From contig JAKZAN010000007.1 in the NCBI GenBank assembly GCA_023053545.1, forward strand, positions 8,246,001 through 8,310,000: a stretch of 64,000 nt of DNA. The letters run 5' to 3'. Numbering within the stretch: the stretch's first letter is position 1; each line of letters starts with the position of its first letter. The notes under the pieces are model-generated. The model saw nothing but the letters and a program-made list of their open reading frames with translations, was not told the DNA's origin and did no database searches. The translations under genes and the position numbers were made by a program. The DNA is from Lepidurus packardi (taxonomy: Eukaryota; Arthropoda; Branchiopoda; Notostraca; Triopsidae). Of the stretch, positions 13,901 through 24,949 are shown piece after piece.

Positions 13901-16900
13901 TACGCCTGCACTACAGGGACAAGCTGGGCAAGGTCGCGCCGCGCTGCGTTCTACACCAATGAAACGAGCGAACAATCGACTGGGTCGCCTTTTGCACGCT
14001 CGCGTCCATTCGCTGCACGATTGGGAAACTGCGTTGTTGCCCTTTCTTTTCTAGTCGTGTGTGGATGAGGAGGGGGGCTTTTCATATAAACAGCTAGCTA
14101 GTGTTAAAGAGCCCACGGGAGGTCCAGGAGGCACAATCAGGACTGCGTTTTTGTATTGTGACAAGAAAGTAAAAGAAGATGAGACAAGAGAACGTTTTTA
14201 CGGCCCGTATCCCGGTACCTCTATCGTTTGCTTCCAGGAATTCTGCGCGTTTTGTTTAGTCCATACAAGCGTAGCTCTGTCATGGCATGGCGTTAGCAAA
14301 GGCATAAGGTTTGATTTCGTTGTGAGGATGAGGGGTAAAAAAGTAAAAAGAAAAAGGGAAGCTTTGACGTCAGCATTGACGTACAGCCAGCAATTAAGTA
14401 CGAAACGTGTGTAGGAACACATTTGGGTGTACGTCATGGTTTTTGCCTTAGCCTTACAATGTCCATGAACGGGGCTCGTTAAGAAGTGGCGTTTACGATC
14501 TATTTAACGACGTGGCTCCCGCTTTGCAGTTCGCACGGTGGAGGTTGGGGTTCGCGAAGACTTTGTAAGCGTGGAAGAAACGATGAGGCGAGTCTGAAAT
14601 GCGCAGAAGGAATGTACAAAGGATAATACCCTTCTGCGAACTTCATTAGGCTCTTTTGGCTCACTATTCAGGGAGCTTTTCTCCCTTTTTTTTCATTTTT
14701 ACATTTTTACATCTGTAAGCAGTTGGAGTTTTAGGGGCTTTTGTCTTCCCCATCTTGAATTGCATTCCTTTTATGAGTGCGAAAATATGGACTGTACAGT
14801 GCTGTGTGAGAATTGACTCTATGCAGGCTGTAAACAAAAGAATGTGTCTACCTTCAATGTGAATAAAATATCTGTAAAACTAAGTAAAAGTACTACTGAA
14901 ACCAACACGATCTGTTTCATTTCGAATCAAGAGAAAGTACAGGAGATGCCGTTTATTGAGGTCTTTGGTTATTAGAATCAGCCGCTTTCTGGAATCAAAT
15001 TTTAAAGTACGATTAAAACGGTCAAATTCGTAGCGGTTATTAGAATCGTACTTTCGGGTATTATAGAATCCATTTCAAAAGAATCTTCACGTGTACAGTA
15101 GTGATTGTTACGTCGACTTTGCAGATTGACCAATGACATTTTTTTTTTATTTTTTTTTTTTATACTACCAGCGTGAGCGTTTGCTCTTTGCTGGCTTAAA
15201 GTTCTAAGTACATACATATTTTGGTATAGGACTTATTACATTGGGCCAATTATAGCGAACTATAAAATGGCTCTAGATTCTGTAAGGAGGTAAGATGCGT
15301 TGTTAACAAAAGAAACTATTGCCGGGAAGGCTTTGGGATTGCAAAGGAAAAGGTTTGCATTAAAATGTATCTTTAATTTGGAAAGTTCCCTTAGTAGCAC
15401 TGGTCTTATTTTGTTTAGCCATCTACAGTGGAAAATTATATGTTGTAAATCTTGTTTAGTGTGATCGGAACAGGGGCAGATAGGCTTATCTATGTTTTTT
15501 AATTCTGTGGAGGTAACATAGGGTTGGGAAATGTGCACATCTAAGTTTAATCATAGTAGAAATCACAGTATAGAGGTTTATACAGTATGGTAACAGGGCT
15601 ATCTTCCAATGTTAAGGTTTTCTGACGACCTTTTTCGGTCCCCAGAGTAATATTCAGCTAAAAGGCCAGAAGACGAAAGGGTACATTCACAAACCTCCCA
15701 GTGCAGTTCAAAAAAGGTCACGACGGTTTATAAAAGCGCGTAATTTAAATCTATTGCTTTAAACTAGGTGAGCTTAAAATAAAAGACGAATTAAGTAGGT
15801 CAAAGCACAACACGTATACACATTATAGACTATTTCGCTTTACCCAGGTGGCACCACGAGGAGGCAGGCTATTTTGCAACCCATACATAGGTGTTTTATA
15901 GTATACAGGTTTAACTCCATATACTATAAAATACCCATGTATATTAATGTCTATATGTGTTGTTATGACTATTTATGTCTATATACGAGTTATCCATTAC
16001 ATTGGTACTTTGCAACTGTTCCTAAAAGTTACTAACTTTTGCAAGTTTAGTATTTTTCTTAACACTTTCAAATGCGCGCGTTGCCGCTAGGAGGCTACGG
16101 CAGCCCAAAACTCCCTAGAGTGCCCGAGAGAAAGGTCACCAGTCCCCCGTTTTCTGAATGTTTTCTTCTCTTCTCGAACCCTTTTTCTAGTAGATTTGGA
16201 ATGCCTACTTCTGGGGTAGGATGGGCAATTCTGTGAATCCATCCCTCCTATGTTCCTTGTTACCCCCACATCCTCTTGGGACCGAGAGATTTGTCAGAAA
16301 ACCTTAACATTGGAAGGATACCCCTGTTACCATACTGTGTAAACCTCTATACTGTGGTAGAAATATTGGACCTGTCAGAATTGAGTTTACATATGACCAA
16401 TGACATTGCTTTTACGTAGGTTTGTTTAATCCTGTCATTTCCAGCCTACTACTACGCTTAGGAGAAATCGCTTCTAAACTCCCCAGTCAATTAAATGAGC
16501 AGGTTATTCAATTGAATGACCCGTTCCTTTAAAGACTGGGAAGATTAGAAGGGATATCGTGTTAAGAACCCTACCTAAGCGTAGGAGTAGGCTTCAAAGG
16601 CGCAGTGTTAGTTGTGTTTTAAGGGTGGTTCACACTACCGATCAAAATCAAAAATCATCCGTCAAAATCAAGAAAAGCACTGACTGGGGGCGTGGTTTGG
16701 TTTATAACCACGGCGTGGTTATATTATAAAGTGGCGTGGTTATATATGTATATTGGCGTGGTTATATTTATAAAGTTTTATGTTGCAGCCAAAACAACTT
16801 GCGCTCAACGTAAAACTTTATAATATGAATTCAGTAAATCTGGATGGCTTTTTACAGTTTTATTTATTATTTAGCTGCTCAAAAACCAAAGTTTCCTGCA

Positions 16901-19900
16901 TGTTTTTCATACAACTTTGCTTGGTAATGTGGTAAGTCACACAAATCACAACAATCAAGGGACCCAAATTCAATCTTATTTGAATGGCACAAGTCAGACC
17001 AAACCACGCCCCCAGTCAGTGCTTTTCTTGATTTTGACTGGTGATTTTTGATTTTGATCGGTAGTGTGAACCCCCCTTTAGACGCGTGGTTATATAAAAA
17101 TGGCGAGGAACAAGAAAAGAGTTGATTTAAATGTAAAAGAGAAGTTGAAACTTAGGATAAGTTAAATTTAAAAGATTTGCCACAAAGGAAAGCGACCGTT
17201 AAGTTAGGAATTCCTCAATCATCTCTATCAAAATTTTTGAAAAATCGTTACGAAATAAACCGTTGTGAGTGAAGTGAATCTAGAAAAAGGAACGTGTAGG
17301 AATGTGTCAAAAAGTTGTTCATGTTTTGTTTCTTTGGCTTAAACAAGCGAGTTTGTTTCACTCTCCGATAATTCGTAGCATTCTATGGCATATTTCTGAT
17401 TTGTGGTTATTAGAATCAATACTCATTTGACAAACGTGATGACAAGAAGTGTCATCTACAGTATTTCATGCTGGAAAGTTTAAAGGGTACAATGAAAATC
17501 TGAAAATTAGAACAAAACCTCAAACCAATACAGAAATGTGACATTTACAAACTTACATTGAGGGCAAAATTGAATTGTGTAAAATTATATATTCTTATTG
17601 TTAAATGCTTATTATTATAATTATTGTAGTGAATCTATATCTAGATAAAGGAAAAATTTAGGAAATTCTCAAAAAGTAGGTTGTTTCTTTGATTTAAACA
17701 AGCTAGTAACCGGTTTTTGGTTATTAGAATGTCGGCGTAGTAGAGTCAATATTCACATGACACATGTGATCACAATAAGAGGCATCTACTGTAATTTCGA
17801 GGTCATTTACTGTTCAAGTTTGTAAAAATATTGTAAAAGTATTGTAAACGGCGTTACTTGTAGGAATTGGTAACGCTAGTTATTTTAAAATATATTTTCT
17901 TTTGAAATTTTTTATAAATACTGTTTACTAGAAAAATTACTGGCATTTTTTTACGGTGCGGACATTTAAGACGTAAATTTGAGATGTTTGGGAAGTAAAG
18001 AAGTCGTGACACCATTTTTGCTCTCTGATCCTGGGGGTTTTCCAACAGAACCCTTCCACTAAGGCTGTATTATGTTTATGTTAAATTAAAAAAAAAAGAA
18101 CTTTTTTTGCTGGTGCTTGCGATTAAAAGCTGTGACGTCTGGAAGAAGCGGAACTTCTTATATCTATCACGGACTTTCTGGGAAATTCCAAAACAATGTT
18201 TGTGGTGCCGAGCCCCTTCTTTTTTTTGCCATTCTTTTCGTGATACTGAGAAGGATTAGGTCTGATTAGGATTGCATTCTGCATCATAAGTTTGATAGTG
18301 TATTTACATTGAATGAAAGAGAAATGCCTGGTAGACAGGCGTTGCAAAGTAAAACTTAATCGAGTTATCAAAGCAATATACTTTAGAATTCCGAAGAAAG
18401 TTGCAAGTACATTACGTGAATATGCTTTCAGGGAGGATGGCAGTCCTAGGAATCGGTTTATTTTTCTGCCCGACATGTTTTAAGTCCCTTTTGTGGTATA
18501 GTTGAAAAGAAGTCTGCGGAAAATCGGGATTTGGGTTCTGGGAAAAAGCAATCAGACTCACTTTTGTATAGCAGTTATGAGCCTTTTTGCGTCTGATAGG
18601 AGCAGGAAAGAAGAGTTCCTTAGCTTAAAACTAGGCGTCCCTGGGAAATGAAGCGTGATGCAAAGATTATATCAGGACTGGGAGACTATTTACGAATTCC
18701 TGTGTGACCCTTACTGATCTGCGTTAAACAGACTATTTCCTTAGGCAGCCTTCCCTTCCCTGGGTTATCAAGGTTGAAGAGAGGAAATTGATAAGTGGGG
18801 CGACATCGAAACAGGAGGCCGACTTTTTGTGTCCTTCTAGTAAATACTTATAGCATGGACTTGGGCCATGTAAAAAGGGGTACAGGGTGCTGAGAGTAGG
18901 ACAATATGGCAATAACCGCGAAACACTTCCTACCTACCACATCCTAGCAAAGTTGGGTGCTTGAGAAGCCCTTGAACGATTCCTGGAATTGAGGCGGTCA
19001 CTTGACTGACTGTTATTTTGATATTGCTTCGTAGTTTATTGGTGTTTCATCCTTTTTCTTTTATTCCAGTATGCGAATGTGGTGAGCGCAGGTGTCCAGT
19101 CCCTTCCAGTGCTTTCATTTCTGCCAAGTCTAATGAACCCTGCTGCCATCCCGAGTGCCTCGGAGGTTGCACAGGTCCTGAGAATCACCAATGCATCGCC
19201 TGCAAGAACGTTTCCTACCGGAATCAGTGCAAAGAACTTTGTCCGCCAGACACGTATTTGGTAAGTGTTAAATTGAAAGCATGTCTTGGCGTGGAAAGAT
19301 TTACAGAGAAAGCTTCGAATTGATAGATTGGTTTTTAGCCTGCTCGACGTGATTTACGGGCGTAATACTAGACTACGCTGGATCTTGATTAAAAAAGTTG
19401 TGCTAACTGGTTGACGCCGGACAAGAAAAAGCAGATAATTAGTATACTTGTTATTGCGAGGGGGAGGGGGGACTTGGGTGGGGAAGTATAATGAAGAATT
19501 TGTAAAAGTTGGCAAGATTGCATTAATCATCCATTAAGGAGTTCAGGAGCGAATATCCTGCTCATTTTGCTCCCTTGTGAGAAAACTTTAATGAATAACA
19601 ATGACTAGGGTGGTGGGCGACATCTAATATTTTTATTTAAAAAAAAAAAGTAGTGAAAAAAAACTTTACTTTTGTGGCTTGATCCAAGTTGCAAAGCGTT
19701 GCAAAGATTGATGCCAACTGGCTTCTTTGCCCTGTGGGATCTCCCTGATAACCATTCTAATTTGAATTTGACTCGGGCTCTAAATCTCCCTTTTTTGGTG
19801 GTTTTAGTTCAACCAACGACGCTGCCTCACCGATACCGAGTGCATAAACATCGCGGGAAAAAGTTGGATTCCTTTCGACGGAATTTGTCGGCACGAATGT

Positions 19901-22900
19901 CCACCTGGCTACCAAATCAACAAAACGGAATCCCAAACCGGAGTCATCTATAACACGTGCCGGCCCTGCAATGGTACGTTGCGAAAAATGAATGAAATTT
20001 GATTCAATTTTATGCTGAATGAGTGGGAATCCTTACAAGTGGGATTCGACCGCAATTCACAAATTCAGTTACAATCCAATCCTTAATCCTTACAGGTCCT
20101 TGTCCCAAGGAATGCAATGGCCTGAGTGTGGATAGCATAGAGAAAGTACAACTACTAAAAGGCTGCACTTATATCAAAGGTGCTTTGGAAATACATGTCA
20201 AAGGAGGAGGTACGTTTCCATCCCAAAGAATCCTAGTTCTCTTTCATGATTTCTGTGCATTTCGGATGGGTTTGGGTATTTTACAGACAGCATAGTAAGG
20301 GAGTTGGAAGAGAGCTTGTCCTTGATCGAAGAGGTGCAAGACTTTGTCAAAATTGTGCGCTCCTTTCCGTTGGTATCTTTGAACTTTCTGAAAAACCTCA
20401 AGAAAATCCATGGCAATCGACTAGAAAACACCGAGTAAGGCATAAGTCATTTTGCTCGAGATGAAAAGACGGAAACTAATCTTGTCTTTTGCTCGCCGTT
20501 TAGATATGCGCTGGTAGTACTGGATAATCCCAATTTGCAAGAGCTCTGGAACTGGGAACAACGAGAAAAGAACCTAACGATCGTCAAAGGGAAACTGTTT
20601 TTCCATTTTAACCCCAGTCTTTGCTACGATAAAATTAAAGAACTGCAAAATATTACGGGGTTGAACGACACGGACCGAAGACATATATCCTCCAATGGCG
20701 GCAAAGCGGATTGTAAGCAAAAGGCATCTGGATAAAAACCGATGTGTGTGATGTTTGTTTAATTCCGTTTGTTTTTTTAAGGCAAAACGGATGTTCTACA
20801 ACTGAATATAACACAAGTGGCTTCCCATTATGCAACCGTCAGATGGGAAAACTACGCCAAGAAAATGCCGGATCCTCGAGCTTTGTTGGGCTACGTTATG
20901 TCATACATTGAAGCGCCATATCAGAATGTGACTTACTACTCCGGCAGAGACGCCTGTGGAGGGGATGGGTAAACTAGCGTTAAAGCCACGAGCACTCGTA
21001 ATGGACGTTTTTCTTCGGGTAGGTGGATTGTTGATGACGTTGAATCAGTATCAGTGGTTAAGCCCGCTGGCGCAGACGCTACAAGTGTGGATGACGATGG
21101 TATTACGCACATCATGGTCAACTTGAAACCTTTTACTCAGTACGCCGTGTATGTGAAGACCTTTACTGTTAGCTCCGTCGTTGAAGACGGGAATCAAACG
21201 TCTTCAAAGGACAGCGAACACGAAGGAGCACGGAGTCCCATAACGTACTTAACCACGAGACCAGATAGTAAGCTTCGGGTAGAAACCCAAGAGATGCTTT
21301 AATAATCGCTCTTATAGATCCGTCGATTCCTATTCAGCTGAAAGCGTTTTCCAACTTGAGCTCAGAACTTGTAGTCACCTGGAAGGAGCCCGTAACCCCT
21401 AATGGAATAGTAACCCACTATATAGTGAATGCCAAACTGGTGGAAGAAAACCGAGACGCGATAGAAGAACGCAATTACTGCTCCGAACGTACGTGCTTTT
21501 GCTTACAATTTTTGGTGCTTGTTCACTTTATTCCCCACCTACTAAATATAATATTAACCCGCGAACCTGCACATGGTAGCGTATTGGAAGCGGGTTTCGT
21601 ATGTTAATCGCGGTTCCTGGCATGCTTTGTCTTACGAAATTGATTATGATTACGAAACTGCTGACAAGAAACCCAAATAACGGTTTCTTTTTCTGAAAGT
21701 TACAATGAAGATACGTCAATCATACAGTAAACCACCTAGCCCTCTGCAAGATATATTGTAAGCATCGTAAAAAGTGCTATGGATGGCATTCAGGCGCAAC
21801 ATGTTTAGTAGGTGGGGGGTAAAGTGAACAAGCGCCAATTTTTATGTTTAAAAAAAGGACAGTCGATCATATTTTTGAATTTTGTATTTCGAGCAGCTTT
21901 GTCAGCAGACTCTGAGAAGGTTTCCAAAGCACAAGGAGGGCAAGATAACCGTGGTACAACTATATCCCAATCTCCCAGTCGTCCAGAAGACAAGGGCGAG
22001 TGCTGTTCTTGCGTGAGGCCCAAAGCTGGCATTGGGCAGACCCAGATTGAGACTTTGGAATCGCAGATCACCTTCGAAGATTATGTACAAAACAATGTAT
22101 ACGTTAGAAGGTACATTGCTTGTTATATAGATGAAATGGAATAGATTATTTAATATTTTGGATGTGTCAGGAATGATGGCGAGGATGTAGTCCGGAAGAA
22201 ACGCGAATCTGGTCTGACCGTAGGACGCGAGTTTCCTGAACATCCTGCCAAGGAACAATCTGCCCCTCAATCCTCCGCCAATGGAACGTTAACTCCCATG
22301 CTTAAAGACAGTAAGAAGTTCTCATTTGTTTTCAATGCTTTTACGAAATCCGTCACATTCTTAGAGAACGAACGCTATACCAGCTTACACATGCGAGTCA
22401 ATGGAGAGACAACCTTAATCCTACGTTCCTTGCGGCACTACGCCAAGTATACCATAGAATTGAAGGCATGTCAAGATCCGGAACCTGGCGAGACACCTGA
22501 ACAGAAGAGGTGCAGCGGTAGCGCGATTACGACGGCGAGAACGTTACATTTGTGTATGTAGCGTGAGCATTAACGTGTAGGAATGGATGTTATTTATCTG
22601 TTGTTGTAGCGAACGCGGACGAAATTCCATTCGGCGTCAGGGCGGTGGTGTCAAATCATTCCACTGGAGAGGTGAAAATTCGATGGGACGAACCCGAAAA
22701 TCCAAACGGTATCATCGTCAACTACCATATCGAATATCGTAGAGTTGAAACAGACAAGCTGGTAACGATAAATAAAAAAAAGAATTTTATGAAAAAAATT
22801 AATTAAAATTATTAAAAGATAACGTCTTTTTTGGTATTTTTTGTAATAGAAAAAGGAAGTGTGCTTGACAAGTGCAGATTATAATGCGAATGGAAAGGCT

Positions 22901-24949
22901 TATGTGATTTCGTCGTTGGCTCCTGGCAACTATTCAGCTGAAATCAAGGCTACCTCTTTGTACGGTAAATCCACACGACCGTCCCAAATAGTTTACTTTC
23001 AGATTTTGGTAAGTAGGAATTGGCTGTTTGCGTATGGAAACTAATAACTAAAGTTCGCTTATGACAACTAATTTTGTGTATGCCTTTTTTTAGGAGCCTA
23101 ATACTGGCTTGGGAACGTCAACTATAGTCGGGCTAATTATTGGTTGTGTAATCGTCGTAATTGCCCTGGCTATGGCCATTTTTGGCTTGTTCTTTTGTCG
23201 AAAAAAGATGGGCGACGGGGGTGTTTTGTACGCGTCCGTCAATCCCGAGTACATGAGTACTGATGGTAAGAAGTCTGGCTGAAAGAGTTGACGGTCATGC
23301 ACTGCAATGTGGTTTTGTTTCCCCTAGTTTATGTGCCCGATGAATGGGAAGTAGCACGCGAGAAGATTGAACTCATGCGAGAATTGGGACAGGGATCCTT
23401 CGGAATGGTTTATGAAGGCATGGCCAAGGATATGGTACCAGGCAAACATATAGTCAAATGCGCCGTTAAAACTGTCAATGAAAAAGCCTCCATACGCGAA
23501 AGGATTGAGTTCTTAAACGAAGCGTCAGTCATGAAGTATGTTTCCATATGACCTTTCTTCAGCTGTTAACCAATGTTTCTTTTGTTTTTTTTTAGAGCGT
23601 TCGATTGTAACCATGTGGTCCGGTTACTGGGCGTGGTCTCTAAAGGACAACCTACCCTGGTCATCATGGAACTGATGGCATATGGCGATTTAAAATCGTA
23701 TTTGAGGAGTCATCGTCCTGATTGTGAAGAAAACATTAGCCATAACAGACTTCCGCCAACGTTGAGGGTATTTCACGCAATAAATAGCAAATAACTTTTA
23801 AATGTTCTTTCGCTGTATCATCTGTTTTCTTTTTATTGTTACTGTTATGTTTAGTGTATCCTGCAAATGGCCATAGAAATCGCAGATGGTATGTCGTATT
23901 TGACGGCAAAAAAATTTGTGCATCGAGATTTAGCTGCCCGGAATTGCATGGTAGCCGATGATTTGACTGTGAAAATTGGTGACTTTGGCATGACAAGGGA
24001 TATTTATGCTACGGATTACTATCGCAAAGGTAGCCTCATTACCTCCGGAAACCACTACTGTTACTTATATTCCCCCGTGTTTTCTGTAATAGGAGGCAAA
24101 GGCTTATTGCCTGTAAGATGGATGTCTCCGGAGTCGTTGAAAGATGGTGTGTTTACTAGTCAGTCAGATGTGTGGAGTTATGGGATAGTCTTGTGGGAGA
24201 TGGCTACTTTAGCCTCGCAGCCCTACCAAGGCTTGGCTAATGAACAAGTCTTGAATTACGTTATGAAAGGAGGAGTAATGGAGAAGCCTGAAGGCTGTCC
24301 AGAAAGAATGTACGAGCTTATGGCATCTTGTTGGCAATTGAAGGCAACGGACCGACCGACCTTCTTTGACATTGTAGAATCCTTGATGTCAGAGGTACAC
24401 AATCTTGTCTGCTTTTTTGCGTGTGTTGTGTGTGTGTTAAAATGGATCTAATTTGGTTGTTTATGGACCCTCGTTTAGTCGAAACCTACCTTCGAGCAAC
24501 TGTCGTTCTACTACAGCAAACAGGCCCAAGATGCCAGAAACGCTCAGAAGGAGATGGAAGAAAAGCATCTTCGTTTGTCTCATCCCGACGACCCTTCATC
24601 GCCTCTGCGACTGACCGTATGCGATCCCGGTGACGGGGAAGAGGTAGTGGAGATGGAAGAGCTTGAGAGGGAAGACAACAACGAAGAAGATAGTGATGCT
24701 GGGAGTCACGTGCAGATCATGTACCCCCCAAACCATGCGTATGTGCGTGCCTTGGCTGGTGGTCCTATTGCTTTAGTACGTGATCCGAGCCGGGACATAC
24801 ATAGCCATTCTGGCTCCCGGAGTGATGGCTCTCATTCAACAGGGAAAACGTTGAGTAGTGAAGGCAGTAAGAACAGTCATAACGGAAGTGCGAATGGCTA
24901 TGTGAGTGGCATACTGCAACACCGGCGAAACGGACCAGATTGCTGTTAA
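1990..24949 (+). CDS. InR: Insulin-like receptor tyrosine kinase (22 coding exons)
   Basis: Receptor tyrosine kinase for insulin-like peptides. Coding exons read: 1990-3142, 7017-7435, 8350-8455, 19070-19260, 19808-19973, 20096-20209, 20287-20434, 20504-20712, 20782-20968, 21023-21267, 21318-21488, 21897-22110, 22171-22310, 22365-22553, 22610-22761, 22850-23008, 23094-23265, 23328-23535, 23596-23767, 23855-24029, 24093-24394, 24479-24949. They sum to 5463 nt (1820 residues) with all phases matching. Order: N-terminal extension (1-384), L1, furin-like Cys-rich region, L2, fibronectin III repeats, tetrabasic RKKR alpha/beta cleavage site (about 1116-1119), transmembrane helix (about 1332-1354), juxtamembrane NPEY, kinase. 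The kinase shows GQGSFG (about 1399), Lys in CAVK (about 1426), [11 protein letters not shown] and activation-loop tyrosines 1556, 1560 and 1561. The tail is short and acidic/Ser-rich without NPXY or YxxM. The start codon is the first ATG in the open frame and is uncertain; the rest is secure. Confidence 0.93.
1998..2390 (+). repeat. ACT/ACC trinucleotide-rich segments in InR exon 1
   Basis: Two impure trinucleotide tracts (about 1998-2075 and 2310-2360) built of CTA/ACT/ACC units lie inside the first InR exon. In the annotated frame they encode Pro/Thr runs; other frames give Leu-rich or Tyr-rich runs, which explains overlapping open frames there. They look like expanded microsatellites in a weakly constrained N-terminal extension. 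Confidence 0.6.
5427..5602. mobile_element. hAT-like MITE
   Basis: Terminal inverted repeats start CAGTGGTT: the left end reads CAGTGGTTTTCAA and the right end, reverse-complemented, CAGTGGTTGTCAA. This is the typical terminus of hAT-family non-autonomous elements. The 176-bp interior has GGCTCCCG repeats and no coding potential. No matching 8-bp flanking duplication could be found, so an old insertion is likely. Confidence 0.6.
5606..5990 (+). repeat. Dispersed repeat, copy 1 (InR intron 1)
   Basis: Closely matches about 12374-12830 in InR intron 3, in the same orientation. Shared blocks include TAGCAGCACAATGTCC, AAATCAAGTCGTCAAACTTT, TTTCTCGAAAACGGC and the end TTTTTCATTAAATGTA. Neither copy has an open reading frame, so this is probably a non-autonomous transposable element of unknown class. 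Confidence 0.65.
7540..7665. repeat. AT-rich low-complexity tract
   Basis: Repeated CAAATTTG/TTTGAACATTTTC words and A/T homopolymers form a self-complementary, nearly pure AT tract in InR intron 2. Simple-sequence expansion is the likely origin. Confidence 0.6.
8350..8455 (+). other. InR: Short InR exon 3 (Cys-rich linker)
   Basis: A 106-nt exon between an ATAG acceptor (8348-8349) and a GTAAGT donor at 8456. It enters in phase 0 and leaves in phase 1, exactly what exons 2 and 4 require. Its peptide has the pattern CP..ASCPNNC...LCW...VCQK, which corresponds to the LCW..KLCQT segment of fly InR and the CW.HSHCQKVC segment of human INSR. It lies 914 nt after exon 2 and 10.6 kb before exon 4, and is easy to miss because the other frames there are also open. 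Confidence 0.9.
9411..10245. mobile_element. pogo/Tc1-like non-autonomous element
   Basis: The left end CAGTAGATGCCGCTTATT follows a TA; the right end, CGTCATCTACGG, is followed by TA and is a near-perfect inverted match. A subterminal motif of the form GGTTATTAGAATCAGC recurs inside both ends, and a second left-end-like copy (GACGCCGCTTATTTTGATGA) at about 9882 suggests an internal duplication. No transposase is intact. TA target duplication and CAGT termini place it with pogo/Tigger elements. Confidence 0.7.
12374..12830 (+). repeat. Dispersed repeat, copy 2 (InR intron 3)
   Basis: Second copy of the repeat at about 5606-5990, same orientation, with short indels. The shared core runs from about TTGTCACCACAGTTT through AGCAGCTAGTGCACAACC to the TTTTTCATTAAATGTA end. 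No coding potential was found. Confidence 0.65.
15141..16393 (-). mobile_element. 5'-truncated non-LTR retrotransposon (LINE), 3' end
   Basis: Flanked by a perfect 14-bp target-site duplication, TGACCAATGACATT, at 15127-15140 and 16394-16407. It begins on the + strand with a T-run, the poly(A) tail of a minus-strand insertion. The minus-strand frame 15260-15538 ends with a Cys/His cluster (CPC..H....LQHIIFHC) typical of the C-terminus of jockey/R1/CR1-type reverse transcriptases. It is split by a hAT-type element at 15564-16356. Confidence 0.8.
15564..16356. mobile_element. hAT-type MITE inside the LINE
   Basis: About 793 bp with long terminal inverted repeats (over 60 bp) starting CACAGTATAGAGGTTTA. 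It is flanked by a perfect 8-bp duplication, GTAGAAAT, at 15556-15563 and 16357-16364. The 8-bp duplication and CA-start termini are hallmarks of the hAT superfamily. No transposase frame is seen. Confidence 0.8.
16444..16592. mobile_element. Short palindromic (foldback) insertion
   Basis: The ends are inverted: left GCCTACTACTACGCTTAGG and right, reverse-complemented, GCCTACTCCTACGCTTAGG. Inner stems CCCAGTC/GACTGGG and TTCTAA/TTAGAA also pair, so the whole segment can fold. It interrupts the pogo backbone relative to the copy at 9411-10245. The class is not assigned. Confidence 0.5.
16621..17080. mobile_element. MITE with 80-bp terminal inverted repeats
   Basis: Left terminus 16621-16700 and right terminus 16999-17080 are almost perfect inverted copies; each contains GGTTCACACTACCGATC and CACTGACTGGGGGCGTGG. 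The interior carries a small array of a GGCGTGGTTATAT-like unit. Target duplication is unclear (TTT/TTA), so the superfamily is left open. Confidence 0.75.
17100..17271 (+). pseudogene. pogo transposase remnant (helix-turn-helix)
   Basis: A broken frame starts [19 protein letters not shown], hits a stop, and resumes after a few codons with [20 protein letters not shown], the typical psq-type helix-turn-helix at the N-terminus of pogo/Tigger transposases (ending near FLKNRYEI). No DDE catalytic region follows. It identifies the surrounding element as pogo-like. Confidence 0.7.
17710..17791. mobile_element. Detached pogo-like right end
   Basis: The sequence from GGTTTTTGGTTATTAGAATG to GGCATCTACTG, followed by TA, repeats the right end found at 17461 and 10245. 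Either a second truncated copy is present or the element starting at 14940 had its right end duplicated. Confidence 0.55.

Larger units (their letters stand above)
14940..17461. mobile_element. pogo-like element, broken by nested insertions
   Basis: The left end CAGGAGATGCCGTTTATT follows TA (14938-14939); the right end GTCATCTACAG is followed by TA. Backbone matches the element at 9411-10245 (for example GACCAATGACATTGCTTTTA). It is interrupted by a LINE fragment (15141-16393), an about 149-bp inverted-repeat element (16444-16592) and a MITE with 80-bp termini (16621-17080). Pogo helix-turn-helix coding remains survive at 17100-17271. Confidence 0.7.
8456..19069 (+). other. InR intron 3 (10.6 kb)
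   Basis: The largest intron of the gene. It holds a pogo-like element (9411-10245), the second copy of a dispersed repeat (about 12374-12830), a nested transposon cluster (14940-17461) and a detached pogo right end (to 17791). Two GC-rich patches (about 10930-11160 and 13725-14010) contain open frames on both strands but no identifiable domain; they could be regulatory. Nothing else was recognised in the remaining sequence. Confidence 0.7.

Noticed and set aside
13708..14068. Three overlapping plus-strand frames
   Set aside because: Same GC-rich effect; none shows a protein family pattern.
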